Assembly (NCBI GenBank): GCA_913062955.1
Contig: CAJXZP010000029.1
Coordinates: forward strand, 1 to 43,010
Reading direction: 5' to 3'
DNA: 43,010 nucleotides
Source: an uncultured Flavobacteriales bacterium
GTDB taxonomy: Bacteria; Bacteroidota; Bacteroidia; Flavobacteriales_G; Salibacteraceae
Both the position numbers and the translations under genes were made by a program. Position 1 is the stretch's first letter. Each line of letters starts with the position of its first letter. Below are positions 1 to 7,744 of this stretch, piece after piece. The notes under the pieces are model-generated. The model was not told the origin of the DNA. It did not search any database and saw only the letters and a program-made list of their open reading frames with translations.

Positions 1-177
1 TTAATTTACCACACACAAGATGGTACTAAAATAGCCGCAAGACCAAGTGGAACAGAACCGAAAATAAAATTCTACTTTAGCGTTAAGGGTAAATTAAACA
101 ATGTGGCTGATTACGAAACGGAATTACAGGTATTGAACCAGCAAATTGAAACGATCAAAGCCGATTTAGGCATCTAA
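1..177 (+). CDS. Phosphoglucomutase/phosphomannomutase, C-terminal end (partial)
   Basis: This is the last 58 codons of a gene that begins before the window. The reading frame contains RPSGTEPKIKFYFSV at about residues 14-28, which is the phosphate-binding loop of domain IV in alpha-D-phosphohexomutases. These enzymes interconvert hexose 1- and 6-phosphates in the cytoplasm. The rest of the protein is outside the window, so substrate preference cannot be judged. The stop at 175-177 is 9 bp before the next gene on the same strand, which suggests co-transcription. Confidence 0.85.
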   Translation, partial: LIYHTQDGTKIAARPSGTEPKIKFYFSVKGKLNNVADYETELQVLNQQIETIKADLGI

Positions 178-186
178 TTAAATGGC

Positions 187-729
187 ATGGAGTCCAAGCA
201 GTTATTAACCGATTTAAAGCGTAAAACAGCATTCTGTAACAAAGAAGCCAAACGACTTCTAAAACTCAATGAAACACGCTTAAACCATAAGGAAAGCGTG
301 CACTCTTGGAGTGCCTTACAATGTTTGGATCATCTCAATAAGTATGGGGATTTTTATCTGATGGAAATGGAAAAAGCGATCCATGCTTCTTCCAAACCTT
401 CCGTTAAAAAATTCAGTCCGGGTTTTCTGGGAAATATTTTTGCTAAATCGATGATTGCGCAACCCAAAACCACCACTATGCAATCGCCAAAGAACATGGA
501 ACCGGCTACTTCCTCTTTAACGAAAGATGTCATTAATACCTTTTTAGGGCAACAAAAAGAGTTTATTAGATTGCTGGAATTATGTCCGCAAAAGAACCTG
601 AATAAAATCAAGGTGAAAATCACTTTATCGAAATGGATTAAACTTAAATTAGGGGATACGTTACGTATCACTATTTTCCATAACGAGAGACATATATTAC
701 AAGCACTCAAAGCCGCAAAAATGAAATAA
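187..729 (+). CDS. DinB-like (DUF1569-type) protein
   Basis: A 180-residue cytoplasmic protein. Near the N-terminus, SWSALQCLDHLN places a histidine at residue 49, and the C-terminus has HNERHILQ with histidines at 165 and 169. This His plus HxxxH layout is the metal-binding pattern of the DinB/YfiT four-helix-bundle superfamily, and the overall form fits the DUF1569 branch. Members are often thiol-dependent transferases or damage-inducible proteins, but nothing here fixes a substrate. It sits 9 bp after the phosphohexomutase and abuts the following dehydrogenase, so all three probably form one transcript. Confidence 0.7.
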   Translation: MESKQLLTDLKRKTAFCNKEAKRLLKLNETRLNHKESVHSWSALQCLDHLNKYGDFYLMEMEKAIHASSKPSVKKFSPGFLGNIFAKSMIAQPKTTTMQSPKNMEPATSSLTKDVINTFLGQQKEFIRLLELCPQKNLNKIKVKITLSKWIKLKLGDTLRITIFHNERHILQALKAAKMK

Positions 730-3660
730 TTGGAAGTAGAACTTCAAACATTATCCCGTCAACTTTCGGGTGAATTAAAGACCGATGAAGCCGTAAAAAT
801 AATGTACGCTACGGATGCTTCGGCCTATCGTGAAATGCCGTTAGCCGTGGCCATTCCTACACATAAAAAAGACATTCAACTACTTCTTCAATTTGCCAAC
901 ACACAAGGAGTTGGATTAATACCTAGAACTGCGGGTACTTCCTTAGCTGGACAAGTAGTTGGAAATGGAATTGTGGTAGATGTTTCTCGGTTTTTCACTT
1001 CAATTTTAGAATTCAATTCCGCCCAACAATGGGTAAGCGTTGAACCCGGAGTGATTCGCGATGAATTGAATTACTTTTTAAAATCCAAAGGTTATCTTTT
1101 TGGTCCCGAAACATCTACTTCTAATCGAGCGATGATTGGAGGAATGGTTGGTAATAACTCCTGTGGCTCCAATTCGATTGTTTACGGTAGTACCCGAGAT
1201 CATCTTTTGGAAATAGAAGGCTTTTTAAGCGATGGATCGGAAATCACGTTTAAAGAACTCTCGAAATCTGAATTCAAGCAAAAACTAAACCTACCCACCG
1301 GTAATTTAGAAGGTCAGATTTACCGACATATATTTGATTTGCTTAAGGATACTACTACCCAAAACCAAATCACGGACAATTACCCTCATCCGGAAATAAA
1401 ACGGAGAAATACAGGATACGCATTGGATCTATTAATGGATTCGGAAGTATTTAATTCCAGTACTAAAAAATTCAATTTTTGTAAGTTAGTTGCTGGTAGC
1501 GAAGGCACTTTAGTCTTTATTACTCAAATAAAAATTGGGGTAACTCCCCTACCGCCCCAACATCAAGCCTTAATGGTGGCTCACTTCGATTCCCTAAGAG
1601 ATTCTTTAGAGGCCAATTTAATCGCTCTGAAATACAAACCCTATGCCGTGGAATTAATGGATCACCTTATCCTGGATTGCACCATAGGACATCCATTATA
1701 CGAAAAATACCGTTTCTTTTTAAAAGGAACACCAAAAGCCATATTGGCCATTCAGCTTCATGCCGAAACGGAAGAACAACTCCAAAAATCGGTTACGGAA
1801 CTGAAAGCGGAGTTAGTAAAAAACGGATATGGCTACCATTTCCCCATCCTAAAAGGCGCTGAAATCACCCAGGTTTGGGCCTTACGAAAAGCAGGTTTAG
1901 GATTACTAGCGAATATCCCTGGTGACGACAAAGCCGTACCGGTAATTGAGGACACATGTGTTCGGGTGACAGATCTGCCACAATACATTGAAGATTTTGG
2001 TCATAAATTAGCCCAAAGAAATCTGAGTTGTGTGCATTACGCCCATGCAGGAACGGGTGAATTGCATCTCCGTCCAATGATTAACTTAAAAACATCCGAA
2101 GGAGCTCAATTATTTAAGGATGTTGCCCAAGACATTGCGGATTTGGTGAAAAAATATGGTGGATCATTAAGCGGTGAACATGGTGATGGAAGATTACGAG
2201 GCGAGTTTATTTCACAAATGGTAGGGAGTATAATTTATTCAGAATTCGAAAAACTTAAAACGGTTTGGGATCCCAATAATATTCTTAATCCAGGAAAAAT
2301 TGTACATACCCCGGAAATGAATACGAGTTTACGGTACGAACCAGATGTACCTGTTAACACCTTTAATACGGCTTTTGACTTTTCCAAACACGGGGGTTTT
2401 TTGGAGTCGGTTGAATTATGTAATGGATCCGCTGATTGTCGCAAAACGGAACTTACAGGAGGCATTATGTGTCCATCTTACATGGCCACTAGAGAGGAAG
2501 CTCACACGACTCGTTCACGAGCGAATACCCTACGGGAGCTGATGACCAAACGTGCCCAAAAGGCGTTCAATTCTCCCGAATTGGCTCAGTCTATGGAACT
2601 GTGTTTAATGTGCAAGGGGTGTAAAATTGAATGTCCAAGTAATGTGGATATGGCTACATTTAAAAGTGAGTACCTGTATCAAAAAAGCTTGGTTCAAAAG
2701 CCTTCTTTTACCGAAAAGAAAATGGCTCATTTCAGTGATGGAATGAAACTGATACAGGCATTTCATCCCATTTCCACTGCGGTACTAAAATCGCCTTTAA
2801 AAGGAATTTTCAAAAAAGCGTTACACATTGCCCCGGAAAGAGAAATTCCCCTCCCCGAAAAAACGAGTCTATTTCGTTGGTATCAAAAAGAAGGGGAATC
2901 CACCCGAAAAAAATTCTTACAAAAGAAAAAGAAGGAAGTTCTCTTTTTCTGTGATGAGTTTACCAATTTCCTAGATGTTGAAGTCGGAAAAAAAGCGGTC
3001 ATGTTATTATGGTCCCTAGGATATGATGTCAAAATCACGGAGGAGTCGGAAAGTGGTCGTACGGCAATTTCAAAAGGTTTTTTAAAGGAAGCCAAAGAAT
3101 TAGCGCAACATAATGTGGCCCATTTTAGGGGAAAGGTAAACTCAGACACCCCATTAATAGGTGTTGAACCTTCCACCATTTTGATCTTTAGAGATGAGTA
3201 CCCTTCTTTAGTGGAAGACGCACTAAAAGAATCCGCAACTCTTTTAGGAAAACAGAGCTTTTTATTGGAAGAATTTTTATGTCAAGAAATGGATTTGGGA
3301 AATATTACCACTCAAGACTTTGACCACCGAACCCTTGAAATGCAAATCCATGGACATTGTCATCAAAAGGCCAATTCAAGTGTGTCTTTCACAAAAAAAA
3401 TATTAAACCTACCCCTACATGCAAAAGCTACAGTAATCCCATCTGGATGTTGTGGAATGGCCGGTTCTTTTGGTTACCAGCATTACGAAGTATCCATGAA
3501 AATTGGAGAGCTTGTATTATTCCCAGCAATCCGTAAAAAAGTAGACGGAACTATTACGGTAGCCGTTGGTACCAGTTGTCGAGAACAAATAAAGGAAGGT
3601 ACAAAAACGAATTCCAAACACCCCGCAGAGGTACTTTTTGATATGTTAGCTTCTAAATAG
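730..3660 (+). CDS. FAD-linked 2-hydroxyacid dehydrogenase fused to 4Fe-4S and CCG domains (YdiJ-like)
   Basis: A 976-residue fusion. The N-terminal half is a PCMH-type FAD domain (PRTAGTSLAGQ near residue 64; NNSCGSN near 140) followed by an FAD-oxidase C-terminal domain. The second half has ferredoxin-like cysteines (CNGSADC near 563; CLMCKGCKIECP near 623) and ends with cysteine-rich CCG motifs (HGHCHQK near 875; SGCCGMAGSFGY near 905). This order matches the YdiJ / D-2-hydroxyglutarate or D-lactate dehydrogenase group of about 1000 residues, which oxidises a D-2-hydroxyacid and passes electrons through FeS clusters. The start is a TTG that directly follows the upstream TAA. A later ATG would cut into the FAD domain, so TTG is preferred. 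The exact substrate is not known. Confidence 0.85.
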   Translation: MEVELQTLSRQLSGELKTDEAVKIMYATDASAYREMPLAVAIPTHKKDIQLLLQFANTQGVGLIPRTAGTSLAGQVVGNGIVVDVSRFFTSILEFNSAQQWVSVEPGVIRDELNYFLKSKGYLFGPETSTSNRAMIGGMVGNNSCGSNSIVYGSTRDHLLEIEGFLSDGSEITFKELSKSEFKQKLNLPTGNLEGQIYRHIFDLLKDTTTQNQITDNYPHPEIKRRNTGYALDLLMDSEVFNSSTKKFNFCKLVAGSEGTLVFITQIKIGVTPLPPQHQALMVAHFDSLRDSLEANLIALKYKPYAVELMDHLILDCTIGHPLYEKYRFFLKGTPKAILAIQLHAETEEQLQKSVTELKAELVKNGYGYHFPILKGAEITQVWALRKAGLGLLANIPGDDKAVPVIEDTCVRVTDLPQYIEDFGHKLAQRNLSCVHYAHAGTGELHLRPMINLKTSEGAQLFKDVAQDIADLVKKYGGSLSGEHGDGRLRGEFISQMVGSIIYSEFEKLKTVWDPNNILNPGKIVHTPEMNTSLRYEPDVPVNTFNTAFDFSKHGGFLESVELCNGSADCRKTELTGGIMCPSYMATREEAHTTRSRANTLRELMTKRAQKAFNSPELAQSMELCLMCKGCKIECPSNVDMATFKSEYLYQKSLVQKPSFTEKKMAHFSDGMKLIQAFHPISTAVLKSPLKGIFKKALHIAPEREIPLPEKTSLFRWYQKEGESTRKKFLQKKKKEVLFFCDEFTNFLDVEVGKKAVMLLWSLGYDVKITEESESGRTAISKGFLKEAKELAQHNVAHFRGKVNSDTPLIGVEPSTILIFRDEYPSLVEDALKESATLLGKQSFLLEEFLCQEMDLGNITTQDFDHRTLEMQIHGHCHQKANSSVSFTKKILNLPLHAKATVIPSGCCGMAGSFGYQHYEVSMKIGELVLFPAIRKKVDGTITVAVGTSCREQIKEGTKTNSKHPAEVLFDMLASK

Positions 3661-3762
3661 GGTTATTAACAACTCAATTTGATTAAATATATTGCAATTC
3701 CCTTTTGTAATCCTAATAAAAACGGTTAATTGCGACATAATTTAATTTAAATCCAACTAATT

Positions 3763-4095
3763 ATGAAAAAGACATTACTATCAATGGCCGCTGTAGCGTT
3801 CTTCTTTGCAGGTTCTGTAGCACTTACCTCTTGTGGTGGTGGTGAAGAATCTCATGACCACGCAGCTGGTGAAGAACATGTAGATCACGCTGAAGAAGCT
3901 GTAGCTGAAGAAGCTGTAGTGGAAGAAGTTGTTGTAGAAGAAGTTGCCGTAGAAGAAGTTGTTGCTGACTCTGCTGAAGGCGAAATGAAATGTGGTGAAG
4001 GTAAATGTGGCGAAGGTGATGCTACAGAAGCTGAATCTACGGAAGCTGAAGGTGAGCACAAATGTGGTGAAGGTAAATGTGGTGAAAGTCACTAA
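3763..4095 (+). CDS. Small Cys/His/Glu-rich lipoprotein with EGKCG motifs
   Basis: A 110-residue precursor with a signal peptide and lipobox LTSC (lipidated Cys24). The mature part begins with a His/Glu stretch (SHDHAAGEEHVDHAEE), then a low-complexity E/V/A repeat, then two near-identical cysteine modules, MKCGEGKCGEG at 75-85 and HKCGEGKCGESH at 99-110. Spacing and composition suggest metal binding at the cell surface or periplasmic face. The EGKCG motif is the one modified in HvfA/bufferin-type RiPP precursors, but no DUF692 (MNIO) or DUF2063 partner is in this window, so that link is only a motif match. It is monocistronic, ending in a bidirectional terminator. Its low-complexity middle has probably expanded by codon repeats. 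Confidence 0.75.
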   Translation: MKKTLLSMAAVAFFFAGSVALTSCGGGEESHDHAAGEEHVDHAEEAVAEEAVVEEVVVEEVAVEEVVADSAEGEMKCGEGKCGEGDATEAESTEAEGEHKCGEGKCGESH

Positions 4096-4110
4096 TCCCA
4101 ACCTAAACGA

Positions 4111-4149
4111 AATAAAAAAAGGTTGAACAAATGTTCAACCTTTTTTTTA
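4111..4149. terminator. Bidirectional intrinsic terminator
   Basis: A perfect 8-bp hairpin, GGTTGAAC-AAAT-GTTCAACC at 4121-4140, is bordered by an A tract on the left and a T tract on the right. It therefore works on both strands, ending the lipoprotein gene (+) and the helicase gene (-), which converge here. Confidence 0.85.
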
Positions 4150-4176
4150 TACTTTTTTTTTAGATTTTCAATGCCA

Positions 4177-5292
4177 TTATCTTAATTGACTAATTCGAAT
4201 TCCCAAATCACGTTCAATAGCTCTTAATTTTACAATTTCTTGATTGGTTACAAAACTAATAGCAATACCTTTTTTCCCTCCACGGGCGGTACGACCACTT
4301 CGATGGGTGTAAAATTCTAACTGAGCAGGAACATCAAAATGCACCACGTAGTTTAGCCCATCAATATCAATCCCTCTAGCAGCAACATCTGTAGAAACCA
4401 AAATTTGTAAGGATTTATTTTTTATTCCACGCATAACTTTATCGCGTTCCTTTTGTTGCATATCCCCTTGTAAAGCCTCGCAATTGTAATTCTTGGATTG
4501 AAGTTGTTTAGACAACGTAATCGCCATTTTTTTAGTGGTACAAAAAACAACCCCTCTGGCATTTCCATTTGACTTTAAAAACTGAATAAGCATATCCAAT
4601 TTGTCATGTTCTCTCACCACCACAAATTGATGTTCAATATTCTTATTCACCACGTCATCTTTACTTAACTGAAATGCATGCGCATCTTTATTCAAGTAAT
4701 TTGAAATAATGGCTCTTACTTCTTTCGGTATAGTTGCAGAAAACAACCAAGTATTTCTTCTTTCTGGTAATTGAGATAAAATGGTTTCCAATTCTTTTTT
4801 AAAACCCATGTTCAACATTTCATCTGCTTCATCTAGCACTACCGTTTTTACGGAGTCTAAATTCACCACTTTACGTTGAATTAAATCAATTAACCTCCCT
4901 GGAGTGGCCACCAAAATATGTGTGGTTCGATCTAGTCTACTTAATTGTTTGGAAATATGTTCCCCCCCATATACGGCCTCGGTAAAAATTTTATCCGTAT
5001 TGTATTTCGTAAACTTGAAAAGCTGTTTCGCAATTTGTTGACCTAATTCTCTGGTGGGAGTTAAAATCAATGCTTGTACCTTATCACTGGTAGGATTTAT
5101 TTTTTGTAAAATGGGTAATCCAAAAGCAGCTGTTTTACCGGTGCCAGTCTGGGCTTGTACCACCACATCCGAATTATTCTTTAATAGAAACGGAATAACC
5201 TCTACCTGAACAGGTGTCGGTTCAATAATGTTTAAATCTTTGATTGACTTGATGTAGTTGGAAGAAACTCCGAGTTGTGAAAAATTAGCCAC
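4177..5292 (-). CDS. DEAD-box ATP-dependent RNA helicase
   Basis: A cytoplasmic RNA helicase core without a long tail. Visible motifs in order are the Q motif (ANFSQLGVS ... PTPVQ), motif I AQTGTGKT, PTRELGQQ, TPGR, DEAD, SAT, ARGIDIDG and HRSGRTARG. Both RecA-like domains are complete. An in-frame ATG exists at 5326-5328, but a TACCTTTG promoter-like element (5316-5323) lies just inside it. The GTG at 5290-5292, starting with MANFSQLG as family members do, is the better start and gives 371 residues. Proteins like this unwind structured RNA during ribosome assembly or cold growth. The particular paralogue cannot be named. Confidence 0.9.
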   Translation of the reverse strand: MANFSQLGVSSNYIKSIKDLNIIEPTPVQVEVIPFLLKNNSDVVVQAQTGTGKTAAFGLPILQKINPTSDKVQALILTPTRELGQQIAKQLFKFTKYNTDKIFTEAVYGGEHISKQLSRLDRTTHILVATPGRLIDLIQRKVVNLDSVKTVVLDEADEMLNMGFKKELETILSQLPERRNTWLFSATIPKEVRAIISNYLNKDAHAFQLSKDDVVNKNIEHQFVVVREHDKLDMLIQFLKSNGNARGVVFCTTKKMAITLSKQLQSKNYNCEALQGDMQQKERDKVMRGIKNKSLQILVSTDVAARGIDIDGLNYVVHFDVPAQLEFYTHRSGRTARGGKKGIAISFVTNQEIVKLRAIERDLGIRISQLR

Positions 5293-5315
5293 GATATTAT
5301 TTTTTAATTGGAGCG

Positions 5316-5323
5316 CAAAGGTA
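5316..5323 (-). promoter_or_regulatory. -7 promoter element for the DEAD-box helicase
   Basis: On the minus strand this reads TACCTTTG, a match to the Bacteroidota TAnnTTTG element, 23 nt before the GTG proposed as the helicase start. No TTG at the usual distance is visible, so this is a moderate call. Confidence 0.4.
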
Positions 5324-5373
5324 AGCATTGAACAATATGGGACGTAGGTTACCTATTATAATAAAAGGAATTT

Positions 5374-5949
5374 CTACAGACCTTTAAATAAACCCAAAAT
5401 TCTAACATGGGTAGCCCCTGCTCCATATTCTCTAAAATCGGCATCCTCATATTTCATGTTTCCATGACTTTCCAATACTTTTCTAACTTCCAATCGCAGC
5501 ACTCCTTCACCCACACCATGAATAACAACAAATTCATTGACTCTTGAATCCATGCAGTTCTGAATATATTGTTCCAATCGGAAGGTTTGAATTTGGATCA
5601 TATCCGAGCGGGTTAAATGTTGTGGTTTATCTACCAACTCATATATATGTAGGTCAATTTCGGGAAAACCCATTTTACTCACCTTATCAAAAACCTTTAT
5701 AGGTATGTGAAGTTGTACCTCTTTATTTCTCTTTAAGGATTCATGTCCCAATAAATGATCAAAATCATTTATTTCTGTAGAATGAATAACGGTATTATCT
5801 AGAGCCACTTTAATGATCTGAGTAATGGAGTACTCAAAAGGAAAATCATGCACTTCTACAATGACCCGGTTATTGGTTAGTAATTCCAAAATTACGCCTT
5901 CCCCTTCTTCATCTAACAATTGCACCGTATCTCCTACCCGAAAATTCAT
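5374..5949 (-). CDS. Smr-domain protein of the Bacteroidota DUF2027 type
   Basis: A 191-residue protein. The first 60 residues form a small beta-rich domain (VGDTVQLLDEEGEGVILE). The C-terminal part is a Smr domain with the hallmark IHGVGEGVLRLEVRKVL near residue 142 and a preceding DLHIYEL. Smr domains are nucleases or nucleic-acid-binding modules first seen at the end of MutS2; free-standing versions act on RNA or DNA. The family with this N-terminal extension is common in Bacteroidota, but its physiological role is not settled. It lies 82 bp upstream of the GTG start of the helicase gene on the same strand, and the pair may be co-transcribed. Confidence 0.75.
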   Translation of the reverse strand: MNFRVGDTVQLLDEEGEGVILELLTNNRVIVEVHDFPFEYSITQIIKVALDNTVIHSTEINDFDHLLGHESLKRNKEVQLHIPIKVFDKVSKMGFPEIDLHIYELVDKPQHLTRSDMIQIQTFRLEQYIQNCMDSRVNEFVVIHGVGEGVLRLEVRKVLESHGNMKYEDADFREYGAGATHVRILGLFKGL

Positions 5950-6301
5950 CTTGCAAAATTATGTGACCTATCCAAAATGGATGCTACCAACATGGAAGTA
6001 AAACGAATTATTATTCTTCCATTTTCAAACTGTTTTTTCTTTTACCGAGAAGTTTCAACCGGCAATAAATTATCTCCATCCACCTTAGATACTTACAATC
6101 TCGCTGTTTATGGTACTTGTAGACCATAAATAGGGAGATATTCCGGGTGAATATCAAAAAAATAATTACCAAGCAACCGAACAATATTTTGTTTTCCTTA
6201 CAAAAACACCTTTGACCCCCTTAATATGACTAAAAAAACGGCCTACTTGTTAACAATTGTTCGTAGTTTTCAACAATCCTCATCAAAACTCATGTGAACC
6301 C
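5950..6301. other. Intergenic region without a recognisable gene
   Basis: This stretch separates the divergent Smr and HU genes. Near the Smr start there is a minus-strand TAATTTTG (5954-5961), possibly its -7 element. An open frame at 5920-6129 overlaps the Smr start, has no family features and is not called. I see no RNA gene or repeat. Confidence 0.5.
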
Positions 6302-6331
6302 TTGCTATTACTGATCTATCACATATATTTG
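6302..6331 (+). promoter_or_regulatory. Promoter of the HU gene
   Basis: TTG at 6302-6304 and TATATTTG at 6324-6331 are separated by 19 nt, an exact fit to the Bacteroidota sigma-ABfr consensus TTG-N19-TAnnTTTG. The expected transcript would have a leader of about 40 nt before the HU start codon. Confidence 0.65.
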
Positions 6332-6375
6332 AAGGGAGTAATTAAATATAAAATAACCTCTTAATTAAAATTATT

Positions 6376-6648
6376 ATGAATAAAGCACAATTGATCGATG
6401 CAATGGCTGAAGGAGCTGGTATTTCAAAAGCAGCTGCAAAAAGCGCATTAGAAGCATTTGTAGGAGCAACTGAATCAACTTTAAAAGCAGGTGGACGTGT
6501 ATCACTTGTAGGATTTGGATCTTTCTCTGTTTCTCAAAGAAACGCTAGAACAGGTCGTAACCCACAAACGGGAGCTGAAATCCAAATCGCTGCTAAAAAT
6601 GTAGTGAAATTCAAAGCAGGTTCTGAACTTTCTGGATCAGTTAACTAA
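6376..6648 (+). CDS. HU family DNA-binding protein
   Basis: A 90-residue nucleoid protein. It starts MNKAQLIDAMAEGAGISKAAAKSA (given here in outline only) and carries the HU arm signature GFGSFSVSQRNARTGRNPQTG, with the conserved proline of the DNA-intercalating arm. Length and motif are typical of HU-beta. It binds and bends DNA as a dimer. It is a single gene with its own strong promoter and its own terminator, in keeping with high expression. Confidence 0.95.
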   Translation: MNKAQLIDAMAEGAGISKAAAKSALEAFVGATESTLKAGGRVSLVGFGSFSVSQRNARTGRNPQTGAEIQIAAKNVVKFKAGSELSGSVN

Positions 6649-6668
6649 GCTTAACGCTAAGAAATTAA

Positions 6669-6698
6669 AAAGCCTTTGCGTTTGCAAAGGCTTTTTTT
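6669..6698 (+). terminator. Intrinsic terminator of the HU gene
   Basis: AGCCTTTGC (6671-6679) pairs with GCAAAGGCT (6684-6692) around a GTTT loop, followed by a run of T. Confidence 0.85.
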
Positions 6699-6737
6699 GT
6701 GTCAAAAATGTACATTTCCATTTTTAAACCATTTACC

Positions 6738-7283
6738 ATGAAAAAACTACTATTCATACTTATTATCGGTTTCACATTTTTACCGTCCCTTTCTTGCTTT
6801 GCTCAAAGTACGAGTCAGCCTTTGTCAAAAAAAGAACTTAAAGAGAAATTACGGAAAGATCAAAATGAGCAACTCAAATTAATTTATCAATTAATGGAGT
6901 CTAAAAAATGGATTCTTCAAATTGAACTTGCGCAGTCCTTAAGTTTAGAAACAACCACATTTGAACCCAATTCTAATTTTATTATTTGCGAGAATGACCT
7001 GGCCACCATTCAATTTCCTGCCACCGAATTTATTCAAACCGGAGAAACAAAATTTACGGGACTTACAACCGAGGCAAATATTACCATTTATGAACTCCAG
7101 GAATTTAAGGACCATAAATTGATCCAATGCCTCATTCAATACCAAACCAATGATTTTCCTTGGGTAAATATGCGGTTTGAAATAAATTATGAGGGATTTG
7201 CCACTATTTCTTTCACCCAACTCAATGGTGTAAATTTCACATTATCAGGCACTATTGAATCTCAGGATGACAGGGAGGACTAA
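6738..7283 (+). CDS. Secreted DUF4251-like protein
   Basis: A 181-residue protein with a signal peptide ending near SLSCFAQ. The mature part has the pattern of the Bacteroidota DUF4251 family: an N-terminal Lys/Glu-rich helix (KKELKEKLRKDQNEQ), then a strand-rich domain with FIICENDLATIQFPA, a ...GLTTEANI segment and a C-terminal F.I.Y.G.A.I.F..L.GV....G.I pattern. Function is unknown for the family; members are periplasmic or outer-membrane associated. An in-frame ATG 39 bp upstream would add a hydrophilic stretch before the signal peptide, so the ATG at 6738 is chosen. Confidence 0.65.
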   Translation: MKKLLFILIIGFTFLPSLSCFAQSTSQPLSKKELKEKLRKDQNEQLKLIYQLMESKKWILQIELAQSLSLETTTFEPNSNFIICENDLATIQFPATEFIQTGETKFTGLTTEANITIYELQEFKDHKLIQCLIQYQTNDFPWVNMRFEINYEGFATISFTQLNGVNFTLSGTIESQDDRED

Positions 7284-7342
7284 AAGATGAAAAAAAAATA
7301 AAAAAAGCACTCAAAACCTGCATCAGTACTCAGATTTAATAT

Positions 7343-7350
7343 TACTTTTG
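7343..7350 (+). promoter_or_regulatory. -7 element for tRNA-Asp
   Basis: TACTTTTG, a TAnnTTTG match, lies 32 nt before the tRNA 5' end. No clear TTG is seen at the expected distance. Confidence 0.45.
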
Positions 7351-7382
7351 TCGCACGGAATCGGAGACGATTTAAGAAAATT

Positions 7383-7456
7383 GGTTTGGTAGTTCAGTTG
7401 GTTAGAATACCTGCCTGTCACGCAGGGGGTCGCGAGTTCGAGTCTCGTCCAGACCG
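7383..7456 (+). tRNA. tRNA-Asp (anticodon GTC)
   Basis: The cloverleaf closes by eye. Acceptor GGTTTGG (7383-7389) pairs with CCAGACC (7449-7455) with one G-T. The anticodon stem CCTGC/GCAGG holds loop CTGTCAC with anticodon GTC. The T-arm loop is TTCGAGT, and the discriminator base is G. CCA is not encoded. No neighbouring tRNA is present. Confidence 0.95.
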
Positions 7457-7466
7457 CTAAATTTTC

Positions 7467-7499
7467 AAAAGCTTCACAAAAATGTGAAGCTTTTTTTTT
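7467..7499 (+). terminator. Intrinsic terminator of tRNA-Asp
   Basis: AAAAGCTTCACA pairs with TGTGAAGCTTTT (7467-7478 with 7483-7494) around AAAA, followed by more T residues. Confidence 0.85.
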
Positions 7500-7534
7500 G
7501 TTTTAATCTTTTTTTTTCCCTACCCCACACCCCG

Positions 7535-7563
7535 AGCTACTCTTTTGATGAAAAGAGGTAGCT
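7535..7563. other. Long near-perfect hairpin upstream of the LytTR regulator
   Basis: AGCTACTCTTTT (7535-7546) pairs with AAAAGAGGTAGCT (7551-7563) around GATG, with a single bulged G at 7557. It is not followed by a T run, so it is not a standard terminator. It lies about 180 bp before the LytTR start codon and could be an operator or a leader structure. Nothing else recognisable lies between it and the regulator, apart from a weaker CCTCAAAA/TTTTGAGG inverted pair at 7608-7615 and 7651-7658. Confidence 0.45.
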
Positions 7564-7744
7564 ATTTTGGAGAACTTATATAAAAGACCATTTTAACCGA
7601 GTAATTACCTCAAAAATAATTGTTATTAAAATTCTCTCGTTGTGAAGCTCTTTTGAGGATCAATATCCTAAATTTACACCAGATACAAATAACTCAATAT
7701 CTGAAATTGTAAAATTACCGTAACCTACTAAAACGATACTAAAC

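Noticed and set aside
3781-4101. 106-codon frame opposite the lipoprotein
   Set aside because: Phe/Thr-rich antisense shadow of the low-complexity lipoprotein gene.
5920-6129. 69-codon frame overlapping the Smr gene start
   Set aside because: Overlaps the start and promoter of a real gene on the other strand; no recognisable motif.
7570-7600. LytTR boxes upstream of the regulator itself (autoregulation)
   Set aside because: AGAACTTA-like and TTTAACCGA pieces occur but match only about 7/9, and their spacing is 22 bp with no third box.
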